Shown here: positions 46,351-58,060 of the stretch, piece by piece
How positions within the stretch are numbered: position 1 is the stretch's first letter
How the letters are laid out: each line of letters starts with the position of its first letter
Assembly (NCBI GenBank): GCA_035235625.1
Contig: CP141144.1
Coordinates: 28,703,014-28,767,013, forward strand
DNA from: Saururus chinensis
Lineage: Eukaryota > Streptophyta > Magnoliopsida > Piperales > Saururaceae
Length of the DNA stretch: 64,000 nt
Direction: 5' to 3'
Translations under genes and position numbers: made by a program
The notes under the pieces: generated by a model
Databases searched by the model: none
Told to the model about the DNA's origin: nothing
What the model saw: the letters and a program-made list of their open reading frames with translations, nothing else

Positions 46351-46880
46351 CTTGGATCTCTTCATCCCTCTTTTGAGATCCCACTACATCATTAACCAAG
46401 CTAGAGCTTATGGATAGATTAGCGAACCACCTACGCGTATCCTTCATATCTAACTCCGGCTTAAGCCCAATGGCTTCCTCATATGAGCCACTCTTGAAGA
46501 GCACACAAACTACCAAAGTGGCTGATTTTCTACTCAAGGCATCTGCCACCACATTAGCTTTCCCGAGATGATAGGAGATAGTGAAGTCATAATCCTTAAG
46601 GAACTCCATCCATCTTCTTTGCCTCATGTTCAAATCTCTTTGGGTTAAGAGATACTTCAAGCTCTTGTGGTCAGTGAATACCTCGAACTCCTCACTATAG
46701 AGATAATGCTACCAAATCTTCAATGCAAACACCACAACTGCTAACTCCAAGTTATGTGTAGGATAGTTTCGCTCATGCACTCTAAGCTAATGAGATGCAT
46801 AAGCTACCACTCTCCCATGCTGCATTAACACACATCCCAAACCTCTAAGTGAAGCATCACTATAGACTACAAATCTACCA
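46351..46880 (-). pseudogene. RNase H of the minus-strand Tekay-like element
   Basis: From about 46880 downwards: LRGLGCVLM, HELNYPTHNLELAVVVF-like sequence, then [40 protein letters not shown] (open for 129 codons, 46660-46271). The [10 protein letters not shown] end is canonical. A few stops upstream. Confidence 0.8.
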
Positions 46881-47737
46881 CTCCTCGAAGACAAAGTTCA
46901 AGACTGGAGCTAAAGTTAACCTCTTCTTCAACTCTTGGAAACTTTCTTTACATGATTGACTCCATTCAAAGTTCTCATTCTTCTTTGTTAGCTTTGTCAT
47001 AGGGCTTGCAATGCGAGAGAATCCCTTTATGAATTTTCAGTAGTACCCTACGAGCCCTAGAAAGATGCTAACCTCGGAAGCACTCTTGTTTCACTCCCAC
47101 TTCAGAACCGTCTCCACCTTCGATGGGTCTACCACCTCACCATCCTTAAAGATGACATGGCCAAGGAACTACACCTCTTCCAACTAGGACTCGCACTTGT
47201 CAAACTTTGTGTAGAGTTGGTTACCTCGCAAGGTTTGCAAAATGATCCTCAAATGCTCCTCATGCTCTTCCTTGCTAATCAAATAAATCAAATTCATCCA
47301 TGAAGATGATGATGGATGATCCAAGTAGGGTTTGAAGACTATGTTCATCAAGTCCATGAATGATGTTGGTGCATTTGTGAGGCCGAAGGGCATCACCATG
47401 AACTCGTAGTGTTCGCACCGAGTCCAGAATGCCACCTTTGATACATTAGCGGAACGGATATGGAGTTGATGGTAGCCTAACCTCAAGTCAATCTTGGAGA
47501 AGAACTGAGCTTGCTATAATTGATCAAAAAAATCATCAATACGAGGCAAGGGATATTTGTTCTTGATGGTTACTTGACTCAACATCCAGTAATCAATGCA
47601 AAGCTGAAAGGAACCATCATTCTTTCTGACAAAGAGAATCGGTGTGCCCCAAGAAGAAGTACTCAGTCGAATATATCCCTTATCTATTAAATATGGCAAC
47701 TATGACTTGAGCTCCTTCTGTTCGGCTAGAGCCATGC
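46881..47737 (-). pseudogene. Reverse transcriptase of the minus-strand Tekay-like element
   Basis: Starts at the PYRMALAEQKELKS-like pre-RT segment at 47737 and continues [78 protein letters not shown]. The catalytic box, readable after a frame change, is FMDE instead of FVDD/YVDD. The insertion 47738-49647 separates it from the protease. Confidence 0.83.
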
Positions 47738-49647
47738 TGTCACACCCCGGCCCACACTTGGGGTTCACAGGGGATAACCCATACTCCAAGTTCCCAAAAA
47801 TTAAAACCAAGCAAGGAGTTGAAGACTCTTCATGCAAGAGTTATATCATTCCTCTATGCGCTACAGAACTTTAGTGCTCTGTTGCACATAGGATAGAATT
47901 GCCTAATTTTATAACTAATTTAGATTGGACCAACATTGCATTGTTGTTGGTTGCCTATATATGTATTGGTTAACATATACGATGTTATTCCAATATGATC
48001 ATATCCGAGCGTATTTCTGCCTAACAACTATTACATTAATCAGGCAGTTAATTAGCAGAACATAACATTATCACAATCACATATCTTGCTCTACTACAGA
48101 GCAGAATAGATCACATCAAATCTAAACATATCAAAACACATTGGATCATAGCATAATGTATATCTTAAATAGCACATGTACTCATATAATTATATTAAAT
48201 TGGAAGATCAGAATCGCTTACTCCCCTCATATCCCGAGAATTAGTGGCATTCGGGTTGCTACTTCCTTCAAGGCATCCTCCCCTTCAGATCCATAGACCG
48301 CAGATGGAGCCTCCTCTAGCTCCGGCACGTTTATCTCACTTTTCTCAAAGGCGACAAACAAAATCTCCCCTTACCTAGAGATACTTTTCACTTCCCATTC
48401 TTGTAGGCTGCGGAAGAATCTCCCCTCACTCGGGGATGTTTCTCACCCTATGTGGCCCTTCGATGGAGGATGGAGCCTCCCCTACTCTGAGCCACTTCTC
48501 TTGATGCAACCCGATGATGAAGGACAACAACTCCTATTTCTTTGGGCAGCTTATCTCTCTTCGGGCCACGAGGATGGTGGACAGAGCCTATTTATGCCTC
48601 GAGCCGATCCTCCCTATTTTCGAAGACACTGCACATTTACTATACCCGTAGGCAGCGGATAGAAACTTCCTTACCAAGAGACTCTTTTCTTTTTTTGCTC
48701 TTGTAAGCTATGGACAAAACATCCCCTTACCCAGGGCCATTTCTCACACAATGTGGACCATTGGTGGTAGATGGAGCCTCCCCTACTACGGGCCACTTGT
48801 CTCGATATATCCCGGTTACAGAGGACATAGCGTCCTCTTTCTTTGGGCCATTTCTCTCACTTTGGGGCACGAGGATGGCAGACATAGCCTCCTCTCACCC
48901 CCGGTCGTTCCCCTCTTCTAAAGATATCAACTTGAGGAATGGACCATGCCATTACGTAGATCACTCTCGAATTAGCAAGGAATGACATTTGAATGGATGA
49001 AAACGGACTTAGAACTAGTCAGAAAATTCCTTAGAAAGTTGAATAGGATTCCAATTTATAGTGGAAATGCCCAAGAATGTACAAAATGGACCACAGACAC
49101 ACACGCCACGCGTAGCATGGAAGCCGGCTTAATACGAGACCTATCTAGCGGACGGATGGGCCAACTCATGGCCTATCGCACATCATGTGGGATAGCCCAT
49201 GATAACACGGGCCTACCGCACGTAACATTTGGCAACACGCTGACTCCAACTATTTTGTCTGATTCCCATTTTTTATAATTTTTTCCATATTATTTTATTC
49301 CAATAATACCCCATCTTCAAAACGTGATAGCATCCTACCCCAAAGTTGGAATCATGCGTTCTTGGTACTAATTGACTCATATCAATAAGCCATTCGAAAC
49401 AAGACCATATATGGGTAAGTTATCATGCACTTTTGAAGTAGGTGCCGCCCATGTTGCACACTTCCCAATGTCATAACTTTTGCTCCCAACATTCACTTCG
49501 CGTGTTCTTTGATCTGTTACGCTCATTACTTCAAGCTCTACCCATATGATGGGGTTGCATCCCTTAAACCCCCCTGATAGTTAACTAAAATTATAAAATT
49601 ACCCCCCACCCCTCGAGTTAGGTGTGACAGGAAAACAGGTTGTTACA
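47738..49647 (-). mobile_element. Solo LTR, 1.9 kb, inside gypsy pol
   Basis: TGTCACACCCCGG...GGTTGTTACA on the plus strand, flanked by a perfect 5-bp duplication CATGC (47733-47737, 49648-49652). The pol frame resumes across the gap at the conserved PYRMA motif. A roughly 300-bp internal repeat (GGATGGAGCCTCCCCTACT at about 48468 and a close copy at about 48768) makes up its middle. The ORFs at 48450 and 48710 are chance frames in this repeat. Confidence 0.92.
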
Positions 49648-50256
49648 CATGCGATATGGGGATTTAGAGATAGAAGATGTGCTCGGAATAAGACTGATGT
49701 GGAACTCAATCTCCCTCTCCAGCAGCAACCCTGACAAGTCACTAGGAAACATGTCTACTTACTTGAACACACTCGCACAGATTAAAGAGAAGGCAATGCC
49801 GGACTCTTTCCCCAAGATGCCTGCAAGGAACTCTTCACATCCATTGTTAATCCACTTTCTTGACTTAGAGGAAGACACCAAGAATTTCTCACTAGACCAT
49901 CTCAAACCCTGGAAGATGGAAGGTTCAACATCCGACAAATCAAACACTACTTTCATCCCTGAACAATTAACATGTCCATGATACCTTAACATCATGTCTA
50001 TGCCTAAAATCACATCAAAGTCAATCATAGACAAGACAATCAAATACACATAAAACTCATGCCCCTCAATCAACATAGAGACCTTCTCAAGATATTCCTT
50101 TGCCCGAAGGGAAGACAAAGGAGCAGACACATACAATGTAATAAACAACATCTTATGCTCAACATCAAGATCACGAGCAAAATGCGGTGAAATGAATGAA
50201 TGCGATGATTCGGTATCAAACAACACTCTATCATAGTGGGAGGCAATTACAAGCAT
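49648..50256 (-). pseudogene. Protease and pre-RT of the minus-strand Tekay-like element
   Basis: A 165-codon open frame (50256-49759) with VLFDTESSHSFIS where the family has FDSGASHSF, so the catalytic DSG is DTE. Then PLSSLRAKEYLEKVSMLIEG, DFDVILGIDMMLRYHG. The pre-RT region FPSDLSGLLLEREIEFHISL-like follows to the insertion site. The neighbouring gag overlaps it by a few bases. Dead by its active-site changes and by the insertion. Confidence 0.82.
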
Positions 50257-51288
50257 GCCTTACACCACTGCTGAAGCGTTGGCCACCTCATGAGCTGAAA
50301 TAGCATAGACTTCCCTTCATTGACCGGCTTTTTTTGTTGTCCTTTCTGCCCACCTTGTGGTCTCCCTTGTTGCCCTCCTTGCTGTCTTGGGCCTTGTTTT
50401 GGTGGAACTAGCTGATGCCTTGGTGCATCAAATGAGTGTTCTGAGGACACTCCCTCTTTATGCCCACACAAGTAGAAAGAGATGTTGGCATGGTGGTTGT
50501 GGCAGTGATCTAGCTGCACGTGGTTGGTGTTGTTCTTCACAAAGATACCACTATGAGGCTTTTGGTTTTTGTGTGCATGGTAGTCCTCTTGCCTTAGCCT
50601 CTTCGGCTCTTGACCCTTCTTCTTGAGATACTCCTTTGAATCTTTCTCCACCACAATGGCGGTCTCAAGAACCTCCACTAATGTCTTATGCTTGAAGGGG
50701 ACCACCCGGCCTTTTATGAAAGGCTCTAACCCTTCCTTGAACTTCCTCGCCCACTAAAACTCATAAAAAAAAACAAAGAGAAAAGTGCTCAAGCTTAACA
50801 AACTTAGTCTCATAGGCAAGCATCGACATGGAACCTTGTTGGAGACTAAGGAACTCCTTCTTCTTCTCCTCTCACACACACAATGGGAAGTACTTGTCGT
50901 TGAAGGTTGACAAGAACTCTTCCCAAGGAATGTCAACACAGCCTTGGAACTGCTACCTCTCCATAAACAACCACCATTGATGTGCCTCTCCCTCGAAAAT
51001 GAAAACCGTTAGTTAGGTTATCTTCTCCTCTGTGCACCACTTAGCATTGAAGATCTTCTCCATATGGAGCCTCCATTTATCTGCCTCTGAAGCATCTATC
51101 CTCCCTTGGAAGCTAGGAGGATTAAGTATCTTGAAGCCCTCCAAGGAGAGATGCTCTGACCTTCTGCTACTCACATGCTTCGACTGCATGACTTGTGTCA
51201 ACCCCTCTATGGTGGTCAACACATCGTCAACTCTTGGGTCTCTAGCCTTGTGATGATTATTTGCTTATGTATGATTAGGTCAAGCCAT
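50247..51288 (-). pseudogene. gag of the minus-strand Tekay-like element
   Basis: ATG at 51288. MLTTIEGLTQVMQ, LEGFKILNPPSFQGRIDASE, ADKWRLHMEKIF are the same signatures as in the plus-strand copy (16500-16700). The C-terminal half (50705-50247) starts MVPFKHKTLVEVLETAIVVE and carries a Gln/Gly-rich stretch (GPRQQGGQQGRPQGGQKG) with a degenerate zinc knuckle. Several frame breaks. Confidence 0.82.
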
Positions 51289-51486
51289 CTACACAACAAC
51301 TAGACATTAAGTCATAAGGACTAATAACTCAAGAAAACACAAGCTTTGAGCAACACACATGCAAGAAAACAACAAGATCATCAACTAGCAGAATTCAATG
51401 TTGCTAGCATTGTCTAAATCTTTTACCACCTCACACCCCATTATCATTAAGAATCATTCTTAATCTCATTTGCTATTTAACAAAGT

Positions 51487-51502
51487 CGTGCTCCGATATC
51501 AA
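51487..51502 (-). other. Primer-binding site of the Tekay-like element
   Basis: Minus strand TTGATATCGGAGCACG, a slightly changed initiator tRNA-Met PBS, about 9 bases after the LTR end GGCATGACA. Confidence 0.75.
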
Positions 51503-52160
51503 AAACATACTTGTCATGCCCCGGACCTTGCCCCCCCAAGTCGAACTCAGTTCAAGGAGAAAGCAACATGTGGCGCAACAAGGCGGAGTTGAATTGCGGA
51601 ACATTTAACTCATCCTTGGGTAGAACAAACTATGGAGTTGTGCACATATGCTTTGTACAAAACCAAAATAAGTAAAGAAAGGACTACTAATAAAAGCATT
51701 AATCAATTCATACCCACATACTAGTCATAAACAAGCCCATCCATGGCTAAAATAAGTCTAAGCCAACAATAGCTAACAAGAGTCTAAGCAACAATGGCTA
51801 AATACGAGTATAAAGTAGAGTCAAGTTATGTATATCTCCACATGACATAAACAAGCTAACATAAAACCCAACATCTCTATGAATCCCCTCTCAATAATCA
51901 GCACCATCCACATGCTTAACATAGAGCCCATCCAAATAACCTACATAGCATGACGTGCAGCCCTAAAACAAAACACAAAAGAAAGAGGTGTGAGCCAAAG
52001 TTCGGCAAAGATTTTAATATGAAAAGTAAATTCATAATGACAACACAGGCTCACTCAACATATCATTCACCATATAATAAATCACTATGCCCATTCATCA
52101 TGGAATATTCACATAAACATGTACCACCTATTCATCATGTCATAATTTACATTCCTGGAG

Positions 52161-54713
52161 TGTCATGCCCTAGCACCCGCCAACCCAAGTAGCACCCGGT
52201 CCAAGGGAAGGTCGGTGTGCGCGGCGCGAAGAAGTAGTGTTCGATATGGAAGACTTAACCCCTAAAATGGGTAATTCATAATGGAGTAGCACACAAAAGC
52301 TTTGTACAAGAGAGAATGAGAAAAATAAAGGACCACAATCTAAGTATTAGTCTACGCAATACCCACACACTTAGTCCACATAGCCCTCTCATGGCTTATG
52401 TAATAGAGTCTAAGTCCATATAGGCTAACATTAGTCTAAGCCAAACTTGGCAATTAGAGTATAAAGCGTAACCAAATAAACATAATCCTCAACATAAAAA
52501 ATAATGTAAATGATCATGGAGCACAAGATATCTACACAGCCCCTCTTCATGGACCACCTGCATGTCATGCCATATAGCCCCAAAATAAAACACGAGTAAG
52601 AGGGGTGAGTAACAAATTCAGAAAGGTTTTTCAATTGCACATAATGTTCATCACATGTAATCAACATCGTAGTCATCCATCATGGGATATCCACGTCGAC
52701 CTGTGCATTAATATTATGATTTAACAACACCTGCATACCACACTATAACACCTTACCACACTCATGATAACATTCTAATATTACCTGCATACCACACTAT
52801 ATGGCATATCATAACATCACCTAATTCAAGACACCTACAACATGAAAATCTAACATCCAATGTCATCCTATATGGAACCCAAAATGAAATCATGCCCTTT
52901 TAGACCAAACCGATTTCGATAAGCCTTCAATCGATTAATCCGACATCCAATGTCATCTTATCTCATCCAATCGATCAAACATAGCTAATCACGATTAATA
53001 TAATTCAGAAACCGTTTTCATTATGCATACAACATGGTACATACATGAGCAATGCTACATGAGATATGCTCAATTTAGTCCATATGTGCATCATTCTTAG
53101 TCCATTTGTGTCAAATAATCACCACAATACCCTCACCAGTGTGTACCTAGTGGTAGTGTTCATGTCTAAGCAAATACATTTGCAGCATGAACAAAATCCA
53201 AATCCAAGTCCATTATAATGTCATTCTAAGCTTAGGCAAGAATAATCATCATCATACTTATGCTAGACATAGAAGATGGTTCCCCAATAATTAGCACAAC
53301 ATGTGCATGCATACATGCCCATTCTCATAATTAAACTTATTGGAATCATAAATAAAACATAGAGAATTACCAAACATGAATTTATGATAAGAAAAATAAC
53401 ATGTTAAAATTTAACATGTAACTTAATTCATGTTTGAACTACATCATAACTTTCAAGATAGTATCCATGCCCTCAGAGTAGCATTTTCAAGAAAAACTAA
53501 CTCATTATAATCATAATAAATGAGATTTATTAAAGAGGAACAAGGAAATGGAAAAAATACTCGAAATGACAAATTTGTTGTTTAGCTGTTCGATTGCTAG
53601 AAGCCATTCGAATGCCTGGTTGTTTGATTGGTCAAATAGCCGTTCGAACGTTGTTAGGGCTGTTCCAATACTCTTCATAGTGAAAACTAGTTCGTCTTCA
53701 ACCTTGCAAACCTAAAACCGAAAATACACAAAATAAAAAAGAATACCCTAATATCACTTCCAAACTTCATAAAAAAAAATACAAGCTTAAGACATGATAG
53801 ATCTAGTCATTTCTAAGTTAAATCAAAAGAAAATAAAAAAAGAGCACGCTTTATTTAACCCAACATTAAAGCACAAACCTGAGAATAACCCACTTGAAGC
53901 ATTCTAAACATGAAATCCAAAATATTAATCAACTTAGAATGAAAACCCTTATCTACAGTAAGCTTTTGAGTCCAAATTGAAGTTAGGGTTTGTTAAGACC
54001 TTATTAAATTCGAATATAAAGCTTAAACCACTCTGAAAACATGTAGATCTAGGGTTTTCATTGCTTAAAAATGAAAATCCCTAAATTAGGGTTTGAAATA
54101 GATATTAAAATAGTATTTTTAATAGGGTAAAACAAGAATCAAGTATGGGTGAAGATGAGATTAAGAAAGATTAAGGGAAATCCAAAAGATTAGTGAAAAA
54201 TCAAGGCTTAAACATACGTAAATTGGATTCCTCTATTGGTAGTGGGGATTAGGGCACTTCTCAGCCTCCAATCTCAACACTTTCCAAATTGGGAATGGGG
54301 CTGGGAGTTTCCTTTTATTGTAATTCATTAGGGTGTAAATACTAAAAGTTGGGGTATAAATAGAGTTTATGCCCTAAATAGCTAATTTTGCTCATTTTAA
54401 GGCTAAAGCAAATTTAAAAATTTATGAAACTCTTTAAACATGAAATATGTCAAATTTAAGTTCTTGTGGGACTCAAACGTGAACGTGGAGCCCACGCCCT
54501 AAATTTTACCAAAACACCTATAAAATCCTAAAAATTCCCTAAAAATATGATAAATTGAGTTTAATATGAAAAGTTATAAAAATGAGTGAAAACCTTATTA
54601 AAACAACTATTGTTAACATTTTAACCGAAAAACAAGTTAACCGGTAAATTAAAACAAAACCACACAATAATCACATAATTAATTCAAAATTAAACCAAGT
54701 TAGAGATCTAACA
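52161..54713 (-). mobile_element. Second Tekay-type LTR (LTR2) inserted in LTR1
   Basis: TGTCATGCCCTAG...GATCTAACA on the plus strand, about 2.55 kb. It repeats the LTR plan from the beginning: GAAGACTTAACCC, hairpin remnant 52606-52620, GATAAGCCTTC, AATCACGATTAAT, a TTCGAACG cluster at 53583-53665, and a TTTTATTGTAA element in the promoter place near 54312. Flanks TGGAG and TTAAG match at only three of five positions. Confidence 0.7.
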
Positions 54714-55085
54714 TTAAGCGTCTATTCATGCCACCGACATGTCATGTTATTTATAACATATTTCAACAACTCATAGTTATGCGGCCTGCATATCATGTTA
54801 TATATAACATATCTCATTAATACATAGTCATGCCACCTGCATATCATGCTATACATAACATATTTCATCAACACATACTAATGCTACCTACATATCAAGC
54901 TATATATAACATTTTTCATCAACACATACTCATGCCACCTACATATCATATTATATATAGAATATCTCATCAATACATATGCTATATATAACATATTTCA
55001 TCATCACATAGTCATGCCGCCTACATATCATGTTAAAACCCACATTCTATAAGCACATACCATGCACCTGTGCATTAGGGATCAG
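54714..55085. repeat. Tandem repeats in LTR1 (ATATCATG / ATATAACATA units)
   Basis: Units of about 50-55 bp with ATGCCACCTGCATATCATG and TTATATATAACATATTTCAT, the same position as the 56-bp minisatellite in LTR A. The related sequence at 52080-52155 lies on the other side of LTR2, which supports LTR2 as an insertion. Confidence 0.75.
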
Positions 55086-55724
55086 CACTACAACAAAACT
55101 AACTATTAGCAAACCATTTATTAGCAACGCATACACAAGCGTCGCTAAAAATAACTACTTGAGACATATATACAATCGTCACCAAAAAATTAGCTTTTAG
55201 CGACGCAAAATCATATGCATCGCTAATAGTCACGTATTAAAGATGCTTACCTTAATGCGTCACTAATATGAATAATATTAGCTACGCTTCCAGGTAAGCG
55301 TCGCTAATAGTTACTCTATTAGGAATGCTTGCACTAAGCGTCGGTAAAAGACATACATTTAAAAAAAAAGAAAAAAATCATAACTATTGGCCACGCTTTT
55401 TCTTAAGGATCGCTAATACGTATACTATTAGCGACGCTTAATAAAAGTGTCAATAATAGTAATAAATTTTAAATGAAAAAAATTCTAACTATTAGTGATA
55501 CCTTTAAATATGCATCGCCAATAGTATTGACAATAGCGACACTTGTCTAAAACGTCACTATTAGATTTGCTAATTAATTTTATTTTATAATTAATTATAT
55601 TATAAATAAATATTAAACAAAATTAAAAATAAACTTCTTAAATATAATATATTTTATTAATTATTTACTATTTGTATATATAATAAATAAATATTAAATT
55701 TTCAATAAAATGTTGTTGTAATAT

Positions 55725-57515
55725 AGAGGGTAGAGAGAGAGGGTGAGGAGAAAGAGAAAGAGGGGAGAGAGGGTAGAGAGATAGAAGAGAGAGGAAGAGA
55801 GATAGAGAGAGTGATGAGGAGAGAGAGGGGGAGAGTGGAAGAGAGAGAGAGAAGAGAGAAAGAGGAAGAGAGGGGAAGGGAGGGAGAGAGGAGAGAGAAG
55901 CGGAGAGGAGAGAGAGAGAGATAAGAGAGGAGAGAGAAATGAGAGAGAAAGAGAAGAGAGAGAGGGGAGAATGGGTAGAGAGAGAGAAGATAGTGAGTGA
56001 GGAAGAGAGAGATTGAGTGAGCGTAGAGAGAAAGTGTGCAGAGAGAGAGAGAAAAAGTGAATTTTTTTATTTTAAATTATTTAAAAACTTTAAAAATATT
56101 AAAAAAATACAAGTAGCAACGATACTACCTTAGCTATATGCGTTGCTACTACTCTAAGGTAGTTGCGGCGTATAAAGCTATGCGTGACTACTACATCGTG
56201 TAGTAGCGACACATAGCATTATGCGTTGCGAATAGTGTAAATTATTTTAAAAAAAATTAATAGAAAAGAGAGAGGGGGAGAGAGAGTGAGTGTAGTCAGA
56301 GAGAGAGTGAGGAGAGATAGATATTGAGAGTGAGGGGGAGAGAGAGGAAGAGAGAGAGGAAGAGAGAGAGAGAAGAGAGATAGTGGAGAGAGGAGAGAGA
56401 GAGAAGAGAGATAGAGGAAAGAGGAGAGAGAAAGAGAAGGCAGAGAGATAGGGGAGAGAGGGTAGAGGGAGAGAAGAGCGAGAGAGAGGATAGAGGAGAG
56501 GAGAAAGAGGAGATATGAGAGAGGAGTGAGAGGGTAGAGAAAGATAAGAGAGAGATAAAATTTTTTAATTATAAATTATGTTAAAAAATTTAAAACACAA
56601 AAACAAACTAGTAGCGACACATACTTTGATGCTTCACTACTACTGTAAGGTAGGAGTGACTTATCAAGCTATGTGTCGCTACTACATGATGTAGTAGTGA
56701 TGCATAGCCGTCACGAATAGTGTAAATTATTTTAAAAAAGAATTAATAGAAAATAGAGAGGGAGAGAGCAAGAGAGAGGGAGGGAAGGAGGGAGAGAAAG
56801 AGATAGAGAGAGGAGAGGAAAGAGAGAGGAGAGGAGAGGAGAGAGAGTGAGTGTAGAGAGAGAGTGAGGAGAGACAGAGAGTGAGAGTGAGGGGGAGAGA
56901 GAGAGGAAGAGAGAGAAAGAAGAGTGAGAGAGAGGAGAGGAGCGGAGAGAGAGAAGAGAGAGAGTGAGGGTAAAGAGAGAAGAGAGAGAGATAAGAGAGA
57001 GAGGAGAGGAGAGAGAGAGTGAGGAAGAGCAAGAGTGAGTGAGTGTAGAGAAAGAGAGTGAGGAGAGTGATAATTTTTTTAAAATTATAAATTATTTAGA
57101 AAAATTAAAACATTAAAAAAAATACTAGTAGCAAAGCATACGAAAGCATCGCTAGGGTAGTAGCGATGCTTAGCTATATGCATCACTACTACTCTAAGTT
57201 AGTAGCGATGTATCAAGCTATGTGTGGCTACTACATCGTGTAGTAGCGACGCATAGCATTATGCGTCGCGAATAGAGGAGAGAAGAGAGGAAAGAGGTAA
57301 GGAGAGGAGAGAGAGGGGGAGAGAGAGAGGAGAGAGAGAAGAGAGGAGAGAGATAGAGAGAGAGGGGGGAGAGAAGGTAGAGAGAGAGTGAGGAAGAGAG
57401 AGAGGGAAGAGAAGAGAGAGAGTGAAGAAGAGAGAGAGGAAGAGAGAGAGAGTGAGGGGGTGAGAGAGAAGAGAGGAGAGGGAGAGGAAGAGATAGAGAG
57501 GATAGAATGAAGGGA
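55725..57515. repeat. Higher-order repeat of purine (GA)n blocks and spacers in the CACTA element
   Basis: Purine blocks at about 55725-56060, 56260-56545, 56750-57070 and 57270-57515. The spacers between them (56061-56259, 56546-56749, 57071-57269) share AT-rich starts, GTAGC..., CTACTCTAAGGTAG-like, CTACATCGTGTAGTAGCGA and GCATTATGCGTCGCGAATAG. GTAGC landmarks at 56113, 56611 and 57128 give a period of about 500 bp. Confidence 0.88.
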
Positions 57516-57774
57516 ATTATACATTATTTTTAAAAAATAAAAATAATATTAACTACGCATAATACTATTTGTCGCTAATAGTTATGGTAGTAGCGACGCA
57601 CAACACATATTTATATGCGTTGCTATTACTTAATATTTTAGTGATGTATACATCTATGCGTCACTAAAAATGTATGTATTCGCGATACATATAGTATACG
57701 TCGCCAATACATATATACTAATAGCGATGCTCATAACAAGCATCGCTAATAATATATATATTTTAAATAAAGGA

Positions 57775-58060
57775 TTACGCATGCGAAATTCTTCTCACAT
57801 GGAATTTCACATGTAGGAGAAATTTCCCTGCGCGGGCGAAATTTTTAACACTTATAAAGGGCTGGGGAGAGGGGGGACCAGCATGGGGGTGGGGGGCCAG
57901 TGGACGGCACTGCCGCCACCATCCTCCCGCTCCCCCTACTCCGCCATCCTCCTCCCACCCCCCTCCTCTAATTCTCAGAGGAGGAGTGAAGGGGGCCGGA
58001 TTCCAACGACCCACCGTCCTCTGGTCCCCCTCTCCTTTCCCTAGCGGTTGACCGAGGATT
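57775..58060. other. GC-rich block with a TATA-like motif in the CACTA element
   Basis: AAATTTCCC/GAAATTT-rich start, then CACTTATAAAGGGC (about 57848), then about 180 bp of G/C-rich sequence. The minus-strand 79-codon ORF here is low-complexity and not convincing as a protein. Confidence 0.5.

Noticed and set aside
48450..49278. Plus-strand ORFs of 70-98 codons in the solo LTR
   Set aside because: They lie in a roughly 300-bp repeat of an LTR with clear ends and target duplication; the frames are chance openings.
56727..57524. Minus-strand ORFs rich in Leu and Ser (about 100 codons each)
   Set aside because: They are translations of (GA)n/(TC)n purine blocks in the CACTA element. Low complexity, no domain, no start context.
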